Origin: Maritalea sp047634455
GTDB taxonomy: Bacteria > Pseudomonadota > Alphaproteobacteria > Rhizobiales > Devosiaceae
Direction: 5' to 3'
DNA length: 64,000 bases
NCBI RefSeq assembly: GCF_047634455.1
Contig: NZ_JBLIAI010000001.1
Coordinates: forward strand, 62,001 to 126,000
Part shown: positions 17,925 to 26,536 of the stretch, piece after piece
Numbering within the stretch: position 1 is the first letter of the stretch
Layout of the letters: the number at the start of each line of letters is the position of its first letter
Position numbers and translations under genes: made by a program
Notes under the pieces: generated by a model
What the model saw: only the letters and a program-made list of their open reading frames with translations
The model's database searches: none
What the model was told of the DNA's origin: nothing

Positions 17925-18110
17925 TAAGTGTGGCAGGTCTCCTGGCTCGCGATTCAATCAACGCTCCTCCGCCTTCCCAGATTTCTCCAGTGGCATTTGG
18001 CGAACGTCTCGTCGCTTACAGTTGCGGGGGCAGCCATGGTTTTGGTCCCTTTTGGGTACGCCTCACCATGTTCCCTTTTCATTTCGCTCGACATAACTGC
18101 CGGGCAAAAA
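17925..18110 (-). ncRNA. Cobalamin riboswitch
   Basis: Read on the minus strand, this leader has the B12 box AGCCAGGAGACCTGCC (complement at 17933-17948), the core GCTGCCCCCGCAACTGTAAG, a GCCACTGGAGAAATCTGGGA segment with GGGAAGGCG, and an upstream AAGGGAACATGGTGAGGCG strand. These occur in the order expected for the cobalamin aptamer. It should turn off cbtB-cbtA-cobW-cobN-cobO when adenosylcobalamin is plentiful. The outer boundary near 18110 is approximate. Confidence 0.95.
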
Positions 18111-18146
18111 CCACATTCAAGGTTTGACATTAAAAGGTATGTTGCG

Positions 18147-18845
18147 TCAATCGTCAGTTTGCAGAACGCCGCGCGTCATCTGGTTCTTGCCAGCATGTCC
18201 CGGGCATTTTTTAACTTCAAAACCTGCGGCCGCCAAATTTCGCCGCACCCACCCTGCGACTGTGTAAGTAGCAAACGTGCCTTCCTGTCTGGTTTTTCCA
18301 GCAAGAACTTGCATGAGGTCTTGTTCCCACATTTGGGGATTTTTGGACGGCGCAAAACCATCGAGAAACCAAGCGTCTGCTCTGTTGGCCCAGCGCGGCA
18401 ATTGCTCGCGTACATCGCCGACCAGAAGTTGAAAGCTTGTTTGCGCATCCAGGGCAATCACATTGCCAAGCAGAGCTTGCGGCCACAAAGATAGCAGCTG
18501 TTCGCATAGTCCGTGCAACATCGGCCAGCGGGCAATGGCGCGCGAAATCTCATTTGCGTCCATTGGATAAAGCTCAAACGACGTGAACATGAGCCGCTGA
18601 CCCGGCTGGCGCAACTCAATCCATTGCCGCCAAGTCTCGAGTAAGTTCAAGCCCGTGCCAAAACCCAATTCGCCAATGGCGAAATCAGCGCCGGTCTGCC
18701 AACGGTTCTGCACAGCATTGCCTTTTAAGAACACGTGATCGCATTCAAGGCGTCCATCAGCACGTGAATAGAAGTGGTCGTCGAACGCGCGCGAGAATGG
18801 CATGTCATTTTCGTGCCAATCCAAATTGTTGCCGTCGGTGCTCAT
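18147..18845 (-). CDS. mnmD: MnmD-type tRNA (mnm5s2U34) methyltransferase, stand-alone
   Basis: This SAM-dependent methyltransferase completes the mnm5 side chain on U34 of tRNA. It has the SAM loop ELGFGTGLNLL and the diagnostic AWFLDGFAPSKNPQMW motif of the MnmC N-terminal domain. The 232-residue length is that of a single-domain MnmD, whereas E. coli MnmC is a fusion with an FAD domain. The ATG at 18845 has AGGAAG upstream; the longer frame to 18950 would overlap the start of the divergent gene. The divergent neighbour encodes the FAD half. Confidence 0.88.
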   Translation of the reverse strand: MSTDGNNLDWHENDMPFSRAFDDHFYSRADGRLECDHVFLKGNAVQNRWQTGADFAIGELGFGTGLNLLETWRQWIELRQPGQRLMFTSFELYPMDANEISRAIARWPMLHGLCEQLLSLWPQALLGNVIALDAQTSFQLLVGDVREQLPRWANRADAWFLDGFAPSKNPQMWEQDLMQVLAGKTRQEGTFATYTVAGWVRRNLAAAGFEVKKCPGHAGKNQMTRGVLQTDD

Positions 18846-18930
18846 AATCTTCCTAAGGATATTTTCGATGCGAGTGGAATGGCTAAGTTTATGCTTGTCA
18901 AGAAAAGCCATAACGTGTTGTTGGGCGGAT

Positions 18931-20073
18931 ATGACAGTTTTCGGCAACAAAAATTATGATTTGGCGATAATTGGTGGCGGGGTTGTTGGGCTTTGGTGCG
19001 CCTACTTTGCTGCAAAAGCTGGCCTTAAAATCGCGCTGTTTGAAGCAAACACAATTGCTTCGGGGCCGAGTGGCGGAATTTTGGGCGCATTAATGCCGCA
19101 TATGCCGACCCAATGGTATGAGAAAAAGCAGTTTCAGTTCGAAGCTTTGATTGATCTTGAAACGCTGAGCGCGCAGTTGGATGCTGAGAGTGGCCTAGAT
19201 TGCGGTTACGCCCGTGTTGGTCGGGTGTTGCCGCTTAGTTTGCCGGAACATGAAATTGAAGCCAAACAAAAGTGCGATGCGGCGGCCATACAATGGGCGC
19301 GGCCAAACCGTTCCTATAAGATGCAGGTGGTCGCCAAACCAACGCACAAAAACTGGCCCCATGCCAGCATCATGCCGCACGGCGCGACGATTGATAATTT
19401 CTCCGCTCGCATCAACCCGCGTGGTGTCACTGGTGCATTGATGGAATGCATTTCTGGCAAAGTTGATATTTTTGAAAACACCCCTGTTGGACTAGCTGAC
19501 GATAGAACGCCGACGCTACCCAACGGCACGCATGTGGCGGCTAAAGACATTATTGTCACCGCAGGCTTGAACTCATTCAATCTGCTTGAGCCATTTGTCC
19601 CTTCTTTGTCCGGTCGCCCGATCAAAGGCCAAGCGGCGATGCTAGACACCAAGCTCGATCCCAACCTGCCCGTTGTGCATCAAGCCGGGGTTTACCTGAT
19701 CGTCCACAATGATGGCCGCACGGCGGTTGGCAGCACGTCCGAACGCGAATTCAGCGATGGGAACTCGACAGATCAGTTGCTTGAGGACGTTATCGAGAAA
19801 GCGCGAAAAATTTGCCCGCTAGTTGGCGACGCTGAGGTGGTTGAACGTTGGGCAAACTTGCGCATGCAACCTTACGGACGCGACCCCTTGGTTGGGCCGG
19901 TGCCAGATCAATCTGGATTACACATTTGCACGGGTGGGTTCAAGATCACCTTCGGCATTGCACACCGTATGGCTCAGGCTGTTTTGGCGCCAATTGTTGG
20001 GAACCCAGCGCTGATCATCCCGCCAAGTTTTCAAGTTGAAAACAGGGTTAATCATATCTTTCCAATGGCTTAG
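18931..20073 (+). CDS. FAD-dependent oxidoreductase, MnmC2-like (DAO family)
   Basis: The 380-residue protein is a DAO-fold oxidoreductase with an N-terminal dinucleotide motif (LAIIGGGVVGLWCAYFAAK) and a C-terminal WANLRMQPYGRDPLVGPVPD segment. MnmC2 oxidatively removes carboxymethyl from cmnm5U34. Lying 85 bp divergent from mnmD, it is the natural candidate for the other half of a split MnmC. Glycine oxidase or D-amino-acid dehydrogenase activity cannot be excluded. The start at the ATG at 18931 fits the flavoprotein N-terminus; the frame upstream reads antisense through mnmD. Confidence 0.75.
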   Translation: MTVFGNKNYDLAIIGGGVVGLWCAYFAAKAGLKIALFEANTIASGPSGGILGALMPHMPTQWYEKKQFQFEALIDLETLSAQLDAESGLDCGYARVGRVLPLSLPEHEIEAKQKCDAAAIQWARPNRSYKMQVVAKPTHKNWPHASIMPHGATIDNFSARINPRGVTGALMECISGKVDIFENTPVGLADDRTPTLPNGTHVAAKDIIVTAGLNSFNLLEPFVPSLSGRPIKGQAAMLDTKLDPNLPVVHQAGVYLIVHNDGRTAVGSTSEREFSDGNSTDQLLEDVIEKARKICPLVGDAEVVERWANLRMQPYGRDPLVGPVPDQSGLHICTGGFKITFGIAHRMAQAVLAPIVGNPALIIPPSFQVENRVNHIFPMA

Positions 20074-20264
20074 ACGATATAAACCATAAAAATATACTGA
20101 ACTCATTAACCTTCATAGCAAGAACAACCCGCCAAAATTTGGAGTTGCGCTATCCTTTAACTGGTCATTTACGGCTTCGACCCCTTTATCAACCCACACG
20201 AGAAAGACGGGAAAACCCGCGCTCGAAAGTTATTCAGGGTAAGGCCGACTTTAAGGAGATAAAG

Positions 20265-21212
20265 ATGGGACGTTGGACACAAGTTGCAGAAGGTGGTGCG
20301 GACAATTTTGGCAAGGGCCAAGTCAGCATTCAACACAAGCTCAACGATAGTGGATTTTTCACAGACGAAGCTTTGGCTGAGTTGATCGACAAATATCCGC
20401 GCGAATATTACATGCTCAACACCATGACCAAGGTCGGTGAAGAGAAGGTATGGCGCAGCGGTGACAAAGGCGACCTAACCGGCGCTCAAATTGTAAAAGC
20501 CATTCACGATGGTCAAGTTTGGATGTGCCTGCGTCGGTTCGACGTAGTAGCCCCAGAATATCACCAGCTGATCGATGATTCATTTGAAGAGCTTGAAGAA
20601 GGCAACCCAAAGCTTAAAACCTTTAAGCGCGAGTCTAGCCTGCTGATTTCTTCGCCAACGGCACGGGTTTTCTATCACACCGACATTCCATTTATTTGCC
20701 TGTGGCACCTGCGCGGCAAAAAACGCGTTTGGCTTTATGATGCAGATAGCAAAACCCACTTGCCTGATAAAACACTTGAAGGCGTTATTCTTCGCGAGAC
20801 CGAAGAAGAAGTGGCATACGATGCGAATTGGGACAATGAAGCGCAAAGTGTTCTACTTGAGCCCGGTCAAGCCCTATCTTGGGAATTGAACGCCCCGCAC
20901 CGTGTGGACAATGTTGAAGGTCTCAATGTTTCCATTACAACAGAGTTTTTCACCCCTGAAGCGCAGCGCAAATATGGTGTTTTTTACACCAACGGCTATA
21001 TGCGCCGCCACATGGGCATTGAGCCAAAATCAACCAAAACAGACGGTCTTGGCGCTTATGCGAAGTGTGCCGTGGCTCTTGGTATCAAAAAGCTTGGCCT
21101 TTTGAAGGGCAAGGAGCGCAAAATGATGTGCTCTTTCACCATCGACAAAGACGATCTGACAAAGATCGTCGATATCCCCGCCAATGAGCAGTGGGAAATC
21201 AAGCAGGCTTAA
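20265..21212 (+). CDS. JmjC/cupin-like protein, putative Fe(II)/2-oxoglutarate hydroxylase
   Basis: The 315-residue protein has a cupin/JmjC-like core. FYHTDIPFICLWHLRGKKRV supplies an HxD pair, and the later LNAPHRVDN supplies the third His, so a 2-His-1-Asp Fe(II) site is plausible. FWHLRGKKRVWLYD-like strands occur in JmjC proteins that bind transcripts or modify proteins or small molecules. The ATG at 20265 is chosen for its AAGGAG site. The gene is monocistronic, ends at a good terminator, and its substrate is unknown. Confidence 0.65.
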   Translation: MGRWTQVAEGGADNFGKGQVSIQHKLNDSGFFTDEALAELIDKYPREYYMLNTMTKVGEEKVWRSGDKGDLTGAQIVKAIHDGQVWMCLRRFDVVAPEYHQLIDDSFEELEEGNPKLKTFKRESSLLISSPTARVFYHTDIPFICLWHLRGKKRVWLYDADSKTHLPDKTLEGVILRETEEEVAYDANWDNEAQSVLLEPGQALSWELNAPHRVDNVEGLNVSITTEFFTPEAQRKYGVFYTNGYMRRHMGIEPKSTKTDGLGAYAKCAVALGIKKLGLLKGKERKMMCSFTIDKDDLTKIVDIPANEQWEIKQA

Positions 21213-21241
21213 CTACTTGCCACCATGTTGAATGTTCAAGG

Positions 21242-21267
21242 GGTCGGCCAATGGTCGGCCTTTTTTT
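21242..21267 (+). terminator. Intrinsic terminator of the JmjC-like gene
   Basis: GGTCGGCC (21242-21249) pairs with GGTCGGCC (21253-21260) through six Watson-Crick and two G-U pairs around an AAT loop, followed by seven T residues (21261-21267). Confidence 0.8.
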
Positions 21268-21277
21268 GCAATTACAC

Positions 21278-21558
21278 AATTACGGTGCAGTTACGAAATA
21301 AGTAAACTGTCACCGTAATTCTAAACTGTCACCGTAATTCGGCATTTATTTCTTGATGTATGGATCGGATACAACAGTTACCAGCGCCATTGTGATTTAC
21401 TGTATTCCGATGAGCATATCACTTGTAATTCAGTTATCTGATTTGATCCGACAAAGCTGAGGTGTCATTGGAAAGTTGGCTCTCTTATCTGCCTCAATCC
21501 AAGACGTAGTTCAAATCCGGTCTCTTTCAAACTTTACTGGAATTACGGTGACAGTTTA
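21278..21558. repeat. 19-bp repeats: two in tandem and one inverted
   Basis: TAAACTGTCACCGTAATTC occurs at 21303-21321 and again at 21322-21340 with no gap. Its exact reverse complement is at 21540-21558, and a degenerate inverted copy lies at about 21278-21294 (AATTACGGTGCAGTTAC). The two strands thus bracket about 200 bp with no gene. This looks like a remnant of a small non-autonomous mobile element; inverted copies of similar sequences often flank REP-associated transposases (recalled, not tested). Confidence 0.8.
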
Positions 21559-22005
21559 CTAAACTGCGCAATATCCTGCGAATGGACAAAAGCATTCTAA
21601 ATACAACTCCAATATCCAACGACACAAATCAAATTAACAAATGCAATATTCGTTGTTCGAACCTAAACAACAATGCGTACGGTTATCAACCTATTTTGAC
21701 GAGTTTTTCGTCAGGCCATATAGGTTGGGCTCGTGTGTATCGCAGTAACTGAACGATATTTCGGCAAGCAGGAAAATCGCTTTGCATTTGGCCGATCTAA
21801 CAAATTGTATGGGATCAATTTGCGCTGAGCGCTACTCTGTACCAATTCGACTATTTGGCTCTGCGTTGACAAATGGGCATGCATTATGGGTTTTGAGCAT
21901 TTCGACAATCACATGATTACCCTCTTGCCATATTGATTGCTGGCACGATTGAACGAAATGTGATTGCCTGTTCAATAAATTAAATGATGCGCGCAGGAGT
22001 CTGGT
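21559..22005. other. 447-bp gap with no recognised feature
   Basis: AT-rich sequence before the UDP-glucose dehydrogenase gene. No convincing coding frame or RNA is visible apart from the GCAGGAG ribosome site at 21993-21999. The promoter for the downstream gene must lie here but was not located. Confidence 0.6.
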
Positions 22006-23325
22006 GTGAAGATCACAATTGTTGGCGCTGGATATGTTGGGTTGGTCAGCGGCGCATGCTTTGCCGATTTTGGCCACGATGTCACTTGCGTCGACAAGGA
22101 CGATGCAAAAATATCAGCGCTTTCGGATGGCATAATGCCGATTTACGAACCGGGGCTCGATGCGTTGGTGGCGAAAAATGCGGGTGCCGATCGGTTAAAC
22201 TTCTCAACAGATCTTGTGACTGCCGTTGCCGCGGCAGACGTGGTTTTTATCGCTGTTGGCACACCAAGCCGACGCGGCGATGGGCATGCGGATTTGAGTT
22301 ATGTCTATGCTGCATCTAGCGAAATCGCGGATGCTTTAACTGGTTTCACGGTGATGGCGACAAAATCTACAGTTCCTGTTGGCACCGGTGATGAAATTGA
22401 ACGCATCATCAAAGAGCGCAACCCAAAGGCGGATTGTGTCGTGGCGTCCAACCCGGAGTTTTTACGAGAAGGTGCCGCGATTGAGGATTTTAAGCATCCG
22501 GATCGGATCGTTGTGGGCATTGAGGATGAACGTGCGCGCGGCCCAATGACTGAGCTGTATCGACCAATATATCTCAACCAAGGCCCACTTGTGTTTACCT
22601 CGCGCCGCACGGCTGAACTCATCAAATATGCGTCCAACAGCTTCTTGGCGATGAAGATCACCTTCATCAATGAAATGGCTGACCTGAGTGAAGCCATTGG
22701 CGCGAATGTGCAAGATGTAGCGCGGGTGATCGGGTTAGATAAACGCATCGGGTCCAAATTCTTGAATAGCGGCCCCGGATTTGGCGGATCGTGTTTTCCA
22801 AAAGACGCTGTTGCTTTGGTAAAGACAGCAAATGATTATGACCGTCCGCTCAAACTAGTCGAAACAACAATTGCGGTGAACGAACGCCGCAAGCGCAACA
22901 TGGCATCCAAGATCATAGATGCAATGGGCGGCGAAGTGCGCGGCAAACGAATTGGCTTGCTGGGGCTAACGTTTAAACCGAACACCGACGACATGCGCGA
23001 TGCGCCCTCCATTGCCATTGCACAGACGCTAAACGGTGAAGGCGCGCAAATTTCAGCTTTTGACCCCGAAGGCATGGCGCAAGCTGAACTTGAACTACCT
23101 TTTTTGAACTATTGCAACAGTGCCTATAGTGCGGCGCAGGATGCAGATGCTTTGGTTATTGTGACTGAATGGGACCAGTTTCGCGCTTTAGATTTCACGC
23201 GCCTGAAAACCCTTATGAAGACGCCACTGTTGATCGACTTGCGAAATATCTATCGGCGTTCCGAAATCGAACCGTTCGGTTTCAAATATCGATGCGTTGG
23301 GCGGCCCGGTGAGGAAATTGCCTAA
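22006..23325 (+). CDS. UDP-glucose 6-dehydrogenase
   Basis: The enzyme oxidises UDP-glucose to UDP-glucuronate with two NAD+, for surface polysaccharides. The 439-residue product has the N-terminal Rossmann motif GAGYVGLVSGACFADFGHDV, the catalytic-Cys motif GFGGSCFPKDAVAL (Cys near residue 264) and the C-terminal LGLTFKPNTDDMRDAPS region. The start is GTG at 22006 with GCAGGAG 6 nt before it. It stands alone and ends at a terminator. GDP-mannose dehydrogenase is a less likely alternative. Confidence 0.93.
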   Translation: MKITIVGAGYVGLVSGACFADFGHDVTCVDKDDAKISALSDGIMPIYEPGLDALVAKNAGADRLNFSTDLVTAVAAADVVFIAVGTPSRRGDGHADLSYVYAASSEIADALTGFTVMATKSTVPVGTGDEIERIIKERNPKADCVVASNPEFLREGAAIEDFKHPDRIVVGIEDERARGPMTELYRPIYLNQGPLVFTSRRTAELIKYASNSFLAMKITFINEMADLSEAIGANVQDVARVIGLDKRIGSKFLNSGPGFGGSCFPKDAVALVKTANDYDRPLKLVETTIAVNERRKRNMASKIIDAMGGEVRGKRIGLLGLTFKPNTDDMRDAPSIAIAQTLNGEGAQISAFDPEGMAQAELELPFLNYCNSAYSAAQDADALVIVTEWDQFRALDFTRLKTLMKTPLLIDLRNIYRRSEIEPFGFKYRCVGRPGEEIA

Positions 23326-23327
23326 CT

Positions 23328-23367
23328 GCACAACCCATGCTCTTAGGCGCGGTTGTGCTTTATCTTT
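23328..23367 (+). terminator. Terminator after UDP-glucose dehydrogenase
   Basis: GCACAACC (23328-23335) pairs with GGTTGTGC (23351-23358), followed by TTTATCTTT. The loop is 15 nt, so strength is uncertain. Confidence 0.55.
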
Positions 23368-23464
23368 GTTGACCAGACCTATATGTTGATCCGAATGCCC
23401 TTTTGGATTTTCTATGAATCTGAGATCAGGCAGACGGTTTCTTTAGACAGCTTTGTGCGGCAAC

Positions 23465-24319
23465 ATGACCAATTCCTCTGCAACTTTTCATCACCATGGC
23501 GAACCGTCTAATCGCCGTGTGGATGTGGACAAGCCAGACGCCCCACGGGACGCATTATTTGTTGGGTCAGTTGAAAAAGCATTGCGTGTTTTGCAGGCGT
23601 TCAGTGGCGACAAGTCAGCGCTTAGCTTAACCGAAATTTCCGAACGGACAGGTTTGGGGAAAAGCGCGGCGCAACGGTTTTGCCATACGCTGGTCACACT
23701 TGGTTATTTGCTCCGCGATGAGCGAAGTCGCCAGTTGCGACCTTCTGCCAAGCTGTTGGAGTTTTCTTTTACGTTTCTTGCATCAGACCCGATTTCTTCA
23801 ATTGCTGCGCCATATTTGGTGCAAGCGCGTGAAGTATCTGGCGAAGCTGTAAACTTAGCACTGCCACACGGTTTGGACGTAATTTACATCACACGCTTGC
23901 CCAGTCTGAATTCTCAATTGGTGAACCCACCGATTGGCGGCCGTGCGCCGATGTTTTGCACGTCTAGTGGTCGCGCCTATTTGTCAGCCTTGCCTGAAGG
24001 TCTTGCCGAACAGTTTGTTGACCAATCAAATTTGCGAAAAATAACAGCCCATACGATCACAAACAAAGATCAAATCTTGGCGCTGATTGGGCAAGCGCGT
24101 AAAGACGGATTTGCGTCGGCTTCTCAAGAATGCATCAATGGTGAACTAACCGTTGGTGCACCCATATTCGGGCGGCAAGGCAAAGTGGTCGCATCAATGA
24201 ACATTTGCGTGCACGGCAGAGCCTGGAGCCCTGAAGAAGTAGTCGAAAAATTTTCCCCCATCGTGATGAAAACCGCCACAGAGATATCTCAGGCGCTCGC
24301 GACTTCCCCTAATAGCTGA
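23465..24319 (+). CDS. IclR family transcriptional regulator
   Basis: The 284-residue product has an IclR winged-helix domain (SLTEISERTGLGKSAAQRFC, about residues 55-80) and an effector domain (VNLALPHGLDVIYITRLPSL and the GRAYLSALPEG region). IclR proteins usually control nearby aromatic or sugar-acid genes, but no catabolic gene adjoins this one. An earlier in-frame TTG at 23453 is possible; neither start has a strong ribosome site. It is followed by a terminator. Confidence 0.85.
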   Translation: MTNSSATFHHHGEPSNRRVDVDKPDAPRDALFVGSVEKALRVLQAFSGDKSALSLTEISERTGLGKSAAQRFCHTLVTLGYLLRDERSRQLRPSAKLLEFSFTFLASDPISSIAAPYLVQAREVSGEAVNLALPHGLDVIYITRLPSLNSQLVNPPIGGRAPMFCTSSGRAYLSALPEGLAEQFVDQSNLRKITAHTITNKDQILALIGQARKDGFASASQECINGELTVGAPIFGRQGKVVASMNICVHGRAWSPEEVVEKFSPIVMKTATEISQALATSPNS

Positions 24320-24385
24320 ACATATAATATGATCAACCTGCCGGAGCGGATTGTGCAGGGATCACGAAAACTGATGGGGTGTAAC

Positions 24386-24420
24386 TGGCGAGCAGCCTGT
24401 TGTGCTGCGCGCCAATTTTT
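24386..24420 (+). terminator. Terminator after the IclR gene
   Basis: TGGCG-A-GCAGC pairs with GCTGC-G-CGCCA around a 7-nt loop with one internal mismatch, followed by ATTTTT. It lies between the convergent IclR and queF genes. Confidence 0.6.
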
Positions 24421-24428
24421 ATGCAGAG

Positions 24429-24899
24429 TTAGCCGCGTCCACGATAAGTTGGAACATCTTGGGCGGGGATCCATACTGACTTTGGTGCATCCCCTGTCTG
24501 CCAAAACACATCAATTGGAATGCCACCGCGTGGATACCAATAACCGCCAATGCGCAGCCATTGTGGGTCCAATAGGTCAACAAGCCGGCGAGCAATGGAG
24601 ATGGTGCAGTCTTCATGGAAAGCGCCGTGATTGCGGAATGCGCCAAGGAATAATTTTAGGGACTTGCTCTCCACCAACCAATCGCGGGGAACGTAGTCGA
24701 TAACCAAGTGCGCAAAATCAGGCTGCCCGGTCATCGGGCAGAGCGAGGTAAATTCGGGCGCTGTGAAGCGCACGCAATACTGCAGGTCTGCTTGTGGGTT
24801 TGGCACTTTTTCGAGCACTGCATCATCAGGGTTGCTGGGCAAAACCGTGTCGCTACCCAATTGGGTGAGATTGGCGTAAATGTCATTTTTGTCAGTCAT
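24429..24899 (-). CDS. queF: NADPH-dependent 7-cyano-7-deazaguanine (preQ0) reductase QueF
   Basis: QueF reduces the nitrile of preQ0 to the amine preQ1 in queuosine synthesis. The 156-residue product is the short, one-domain form. It shows FTSLCPMTGQPDFAH with the catalytic Cys, the QueF motif ESKSLKLFLGAFRNHG and the FHED nearby. The ATG at 24899 overlaps the queC stop (ATGA), which favours it over a start ten codons earlier. Confidence 0.94.
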   Translation of the reverse strand: MTDKNDIYANLTQLGSDTVLPSNPDDAVLEKVPNPQADLQYCVRFTAPEFTSLCPMTGQPDFAHLVIDYVPRDWLVESKSLKLFLGAFRNHGAFHEDCTISIARRLVDLLDPQWLRIGGYWYPRGGIPIDVFWQTGDAPKSVWIPAQDVPTYRGRG

Positions 24900-25594
24900 G
24901 ATTTTGTTTCTCGTACTTTTAGATGCCAAAAATCAGGATCAACATAAACTGTCGGGTCAGCGACGCCAGCCAAATGAAAAGCTTCGCGACGCTCAACGCA
25001 GGTTCCACAGCGGCCGCAATGATTGGTGCCGCCTTTATAACATGACCAAGTTTGAGCGAACGGCACATTAAATTTTGCGCCATCGGTTACAATGTCTGCT
25101 TTCGAACCAAGGACGTAGGGTGTCAGTAATTGAATAGAGGCGTAGCCGTCCAGAGCCCGGTCCTGCATATTCTGGAATGCATCGATGAAATCAGGTCGGC
25201 AGTCTGGATAGATAAAGTGGTCGCCGCCATGCACCGCTGCTGCAACAGCATCGGCACCATTTGCTGTGGCAATACCAAAGGCAATCGCTAGCATGATGGC
25301 GTTGCGGTTTGGCACAACGGTGACACGCATGGTTTCTTCTTCATAGTGCCCGTCTGGCACATCAACATCATCGGTTAGCGCAGAACCCGACAGGCTTTTG
25401 CCGACATTCTGAATGTCAATTATTTGATGGGGCACACCAAGTTGCACAGCGCAAAATGCAGCGCTGTCCAGTTCCTTTTTGTGGCGCTGGCCATAGTCAA
25501 AAGACAACAGTCCCACGAGATCGTGCTGCGCGGCAACGCGATGTGCAAGCGTGACGGAATCCAATCCGCCAGAGCAGATTACAATCGTTTTCAA
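24896..25594 (-). CDS. queC: 7-cyano-7-deazaguanine synthase QueC
   Basis: QueC converts 7-carboxy-7-deazaguanine to preQ0 with ATP and ammonia, the step before QueF. The 232-residue product has the N-terminal PP-loop SGGLDSVTLAH and the four-Cys zinc site (SCYKGGTNHCGRCGTCVERR). The start is most likely TTG at 25594, where AAGGA sits 8 nt upstream; the frame is open further but the protein would gain an unrelated N-terminal extension. queC and queF form an operon; queD/queE are not here. Confidence 0.92.
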   Translation of the reverse strand: MKTIVICSGGLDSVTLAHRVAAQHDLVGLLSFDYGQRHKKELDSAAFCAVQLGVPHQIIDIQNVGKSLSGSALTDDVDVPDGHYEEETMRVTVVPNRNAIMLAIAFGIATANGADAVAAAVHGGDHFIYPDCRPDFIDAFQNMQDRALDGYASIQLLTPYVLGSKADIVTDGAKFNVPFAQTWSCYKGGTNHCGRCGTCVERREAFHLAGVADPTVYVDPDFWHLKVRETKS

Positions 25595-25672
25595 TCTAAT
25601 CGTCCTTGTTTTATCCGGGTAGGCTGCGACCGGGTCGGCGCTGTTTCTAGCAGTGATACCGAACAAACGAAA

Positions 25673-26524
25673 CTACAAATTAAGATTGTAAATTCGTTTT
25701 GCATTTTCGTTGAATATTTTTGCTTGGTTGACCTCTGGCTCACCTGCAAAAATGTTCCGTGTAATTTCAATCCAGTCGGGCAAGCCCTTGGCCATATTGA
25801 CGACGGGCCAGTCACCGCCCCAAACGCAACGATCTGCGCCAAATTTCTCGACAACAAATTCAATATATGGTCGAACCGCTGTTTCTCGATCCTGATCCGG
25901 ACCACAGTAGGCGACGACACCGGAGATTTTGCAGGCGACGTGGTCCATCTTCGCGAGTTCCGCGATTCCCGCTTTCCACGCACTCATGTCACTAGCGGCG
26001 ATGTTTGGCACGCCGCAATGATTGAGAATGAGCTGAGTATTGTCGCATGCTTTTGCCAATTCAATTGCAACGTCCAATTGGCTTTCCAAAAAACACATGT
26101 CAAACGTCTTGCCGCTCGCGCCGATCTTGCGAACATTTTTACGGAAGGAGAGATCTTGCGACACGGCGTTGTCGACCACATGCAAGATCCGTCGATAGCC
26201 AACGATGAGCGGATCGCTCGCCGTACTTTCTAACCAAGCGTCAAACTCTTCGTCGTGCTCGGGGTAGGCGGCTGCAATCACCCCAGCCATGTGATTGCCG
26301 GGATTGGCCGCAAGGTCGAGCGCAAACTCAAGTTCAGCCCGATAAAGATGCTCATCAACGCCGGTTTCCATGAAAATGCTAGCGGCAACATTGTCGCCAG
26401 CCAGGCTTTGGTAAGCGCCAATGTCATACCGTTTTGCGTGCAACACAGGTATGTCGTTCGCCCAACTATATGCAAGTTGGTCGGGATACATCAAATGTTG
26501 ATGTGTATCGATAAACGGTATCAT
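25673..26524 (-). CDS. Amidohydrolase-2 family lactonase (L-fuconolactonase-like)
   Basis: The 283-residue TIM-barrel protein begins with the metal motif FIDTHQHL and has later conserved segments (LILNHCGVPN; CVWGGDWPVVN with the catalytic-type Asp). Amidohydrolases of this subfamily include L-fuconolactonase and related sugar-lactone hydrolases. As last gene of a run encoding a mutarotase, dehydratase, SDR and FAH hydrolase, it would open the aldonolactone to the aldonic acid. The ATG at 26524 is chosen because GAGGAG is 7 nt upstream; an ATG two codons earlier is too close. Confidence 0.78.
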   Translation of the reverse strand: MIPFIDTHQHLMYPDQLAYSWANDIPVLHAKRYDIGAYQSLAGDNVAASIFMETGVDEHLYRAELEFALDLAANPGNHMAGVIAAAYPEHDEEFDAWLESTASDPLIVGYRRILHVVDNAVSQDLSFRKNVRKIGASGKTFDMCFLESQLDVAIELAKACDNTQLILNHCGVPNIAASDMSAWKAGIAELAKMDHVACKISGVVAYCGPDQDRETAVRPYIEFVVEKFGADRCVWGGDWPVVNMAKGLPDWIEITRNIFAGEPEVNQAKIFNENAKRIYNLNL

Positions 26525-26536
26525 TGCCATTTCTCC

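Noticed and set aside
18802..18930. Longer N-terminus for the MnmC2-like oxidoreductase
   Set aside because: It would run antisense through the start of mnmD, and the flavin-binding motif begins only after the ATG at 18931.
20139..20264. Longer N-terminus for the JmjC-like protein
   Set aside because: The upstream frame is rich in Arg/Pro without a ribosome site, whereas the ATG at 20265 has AAGGAG.
21559..22005. Small genes in the gap before UDP-glucose dehydrogenase (for example the minus-strand frame 21711-21908)
   Set aside because: Short frame, no ribosome site, no family features, and AT-rich non-coding composition.
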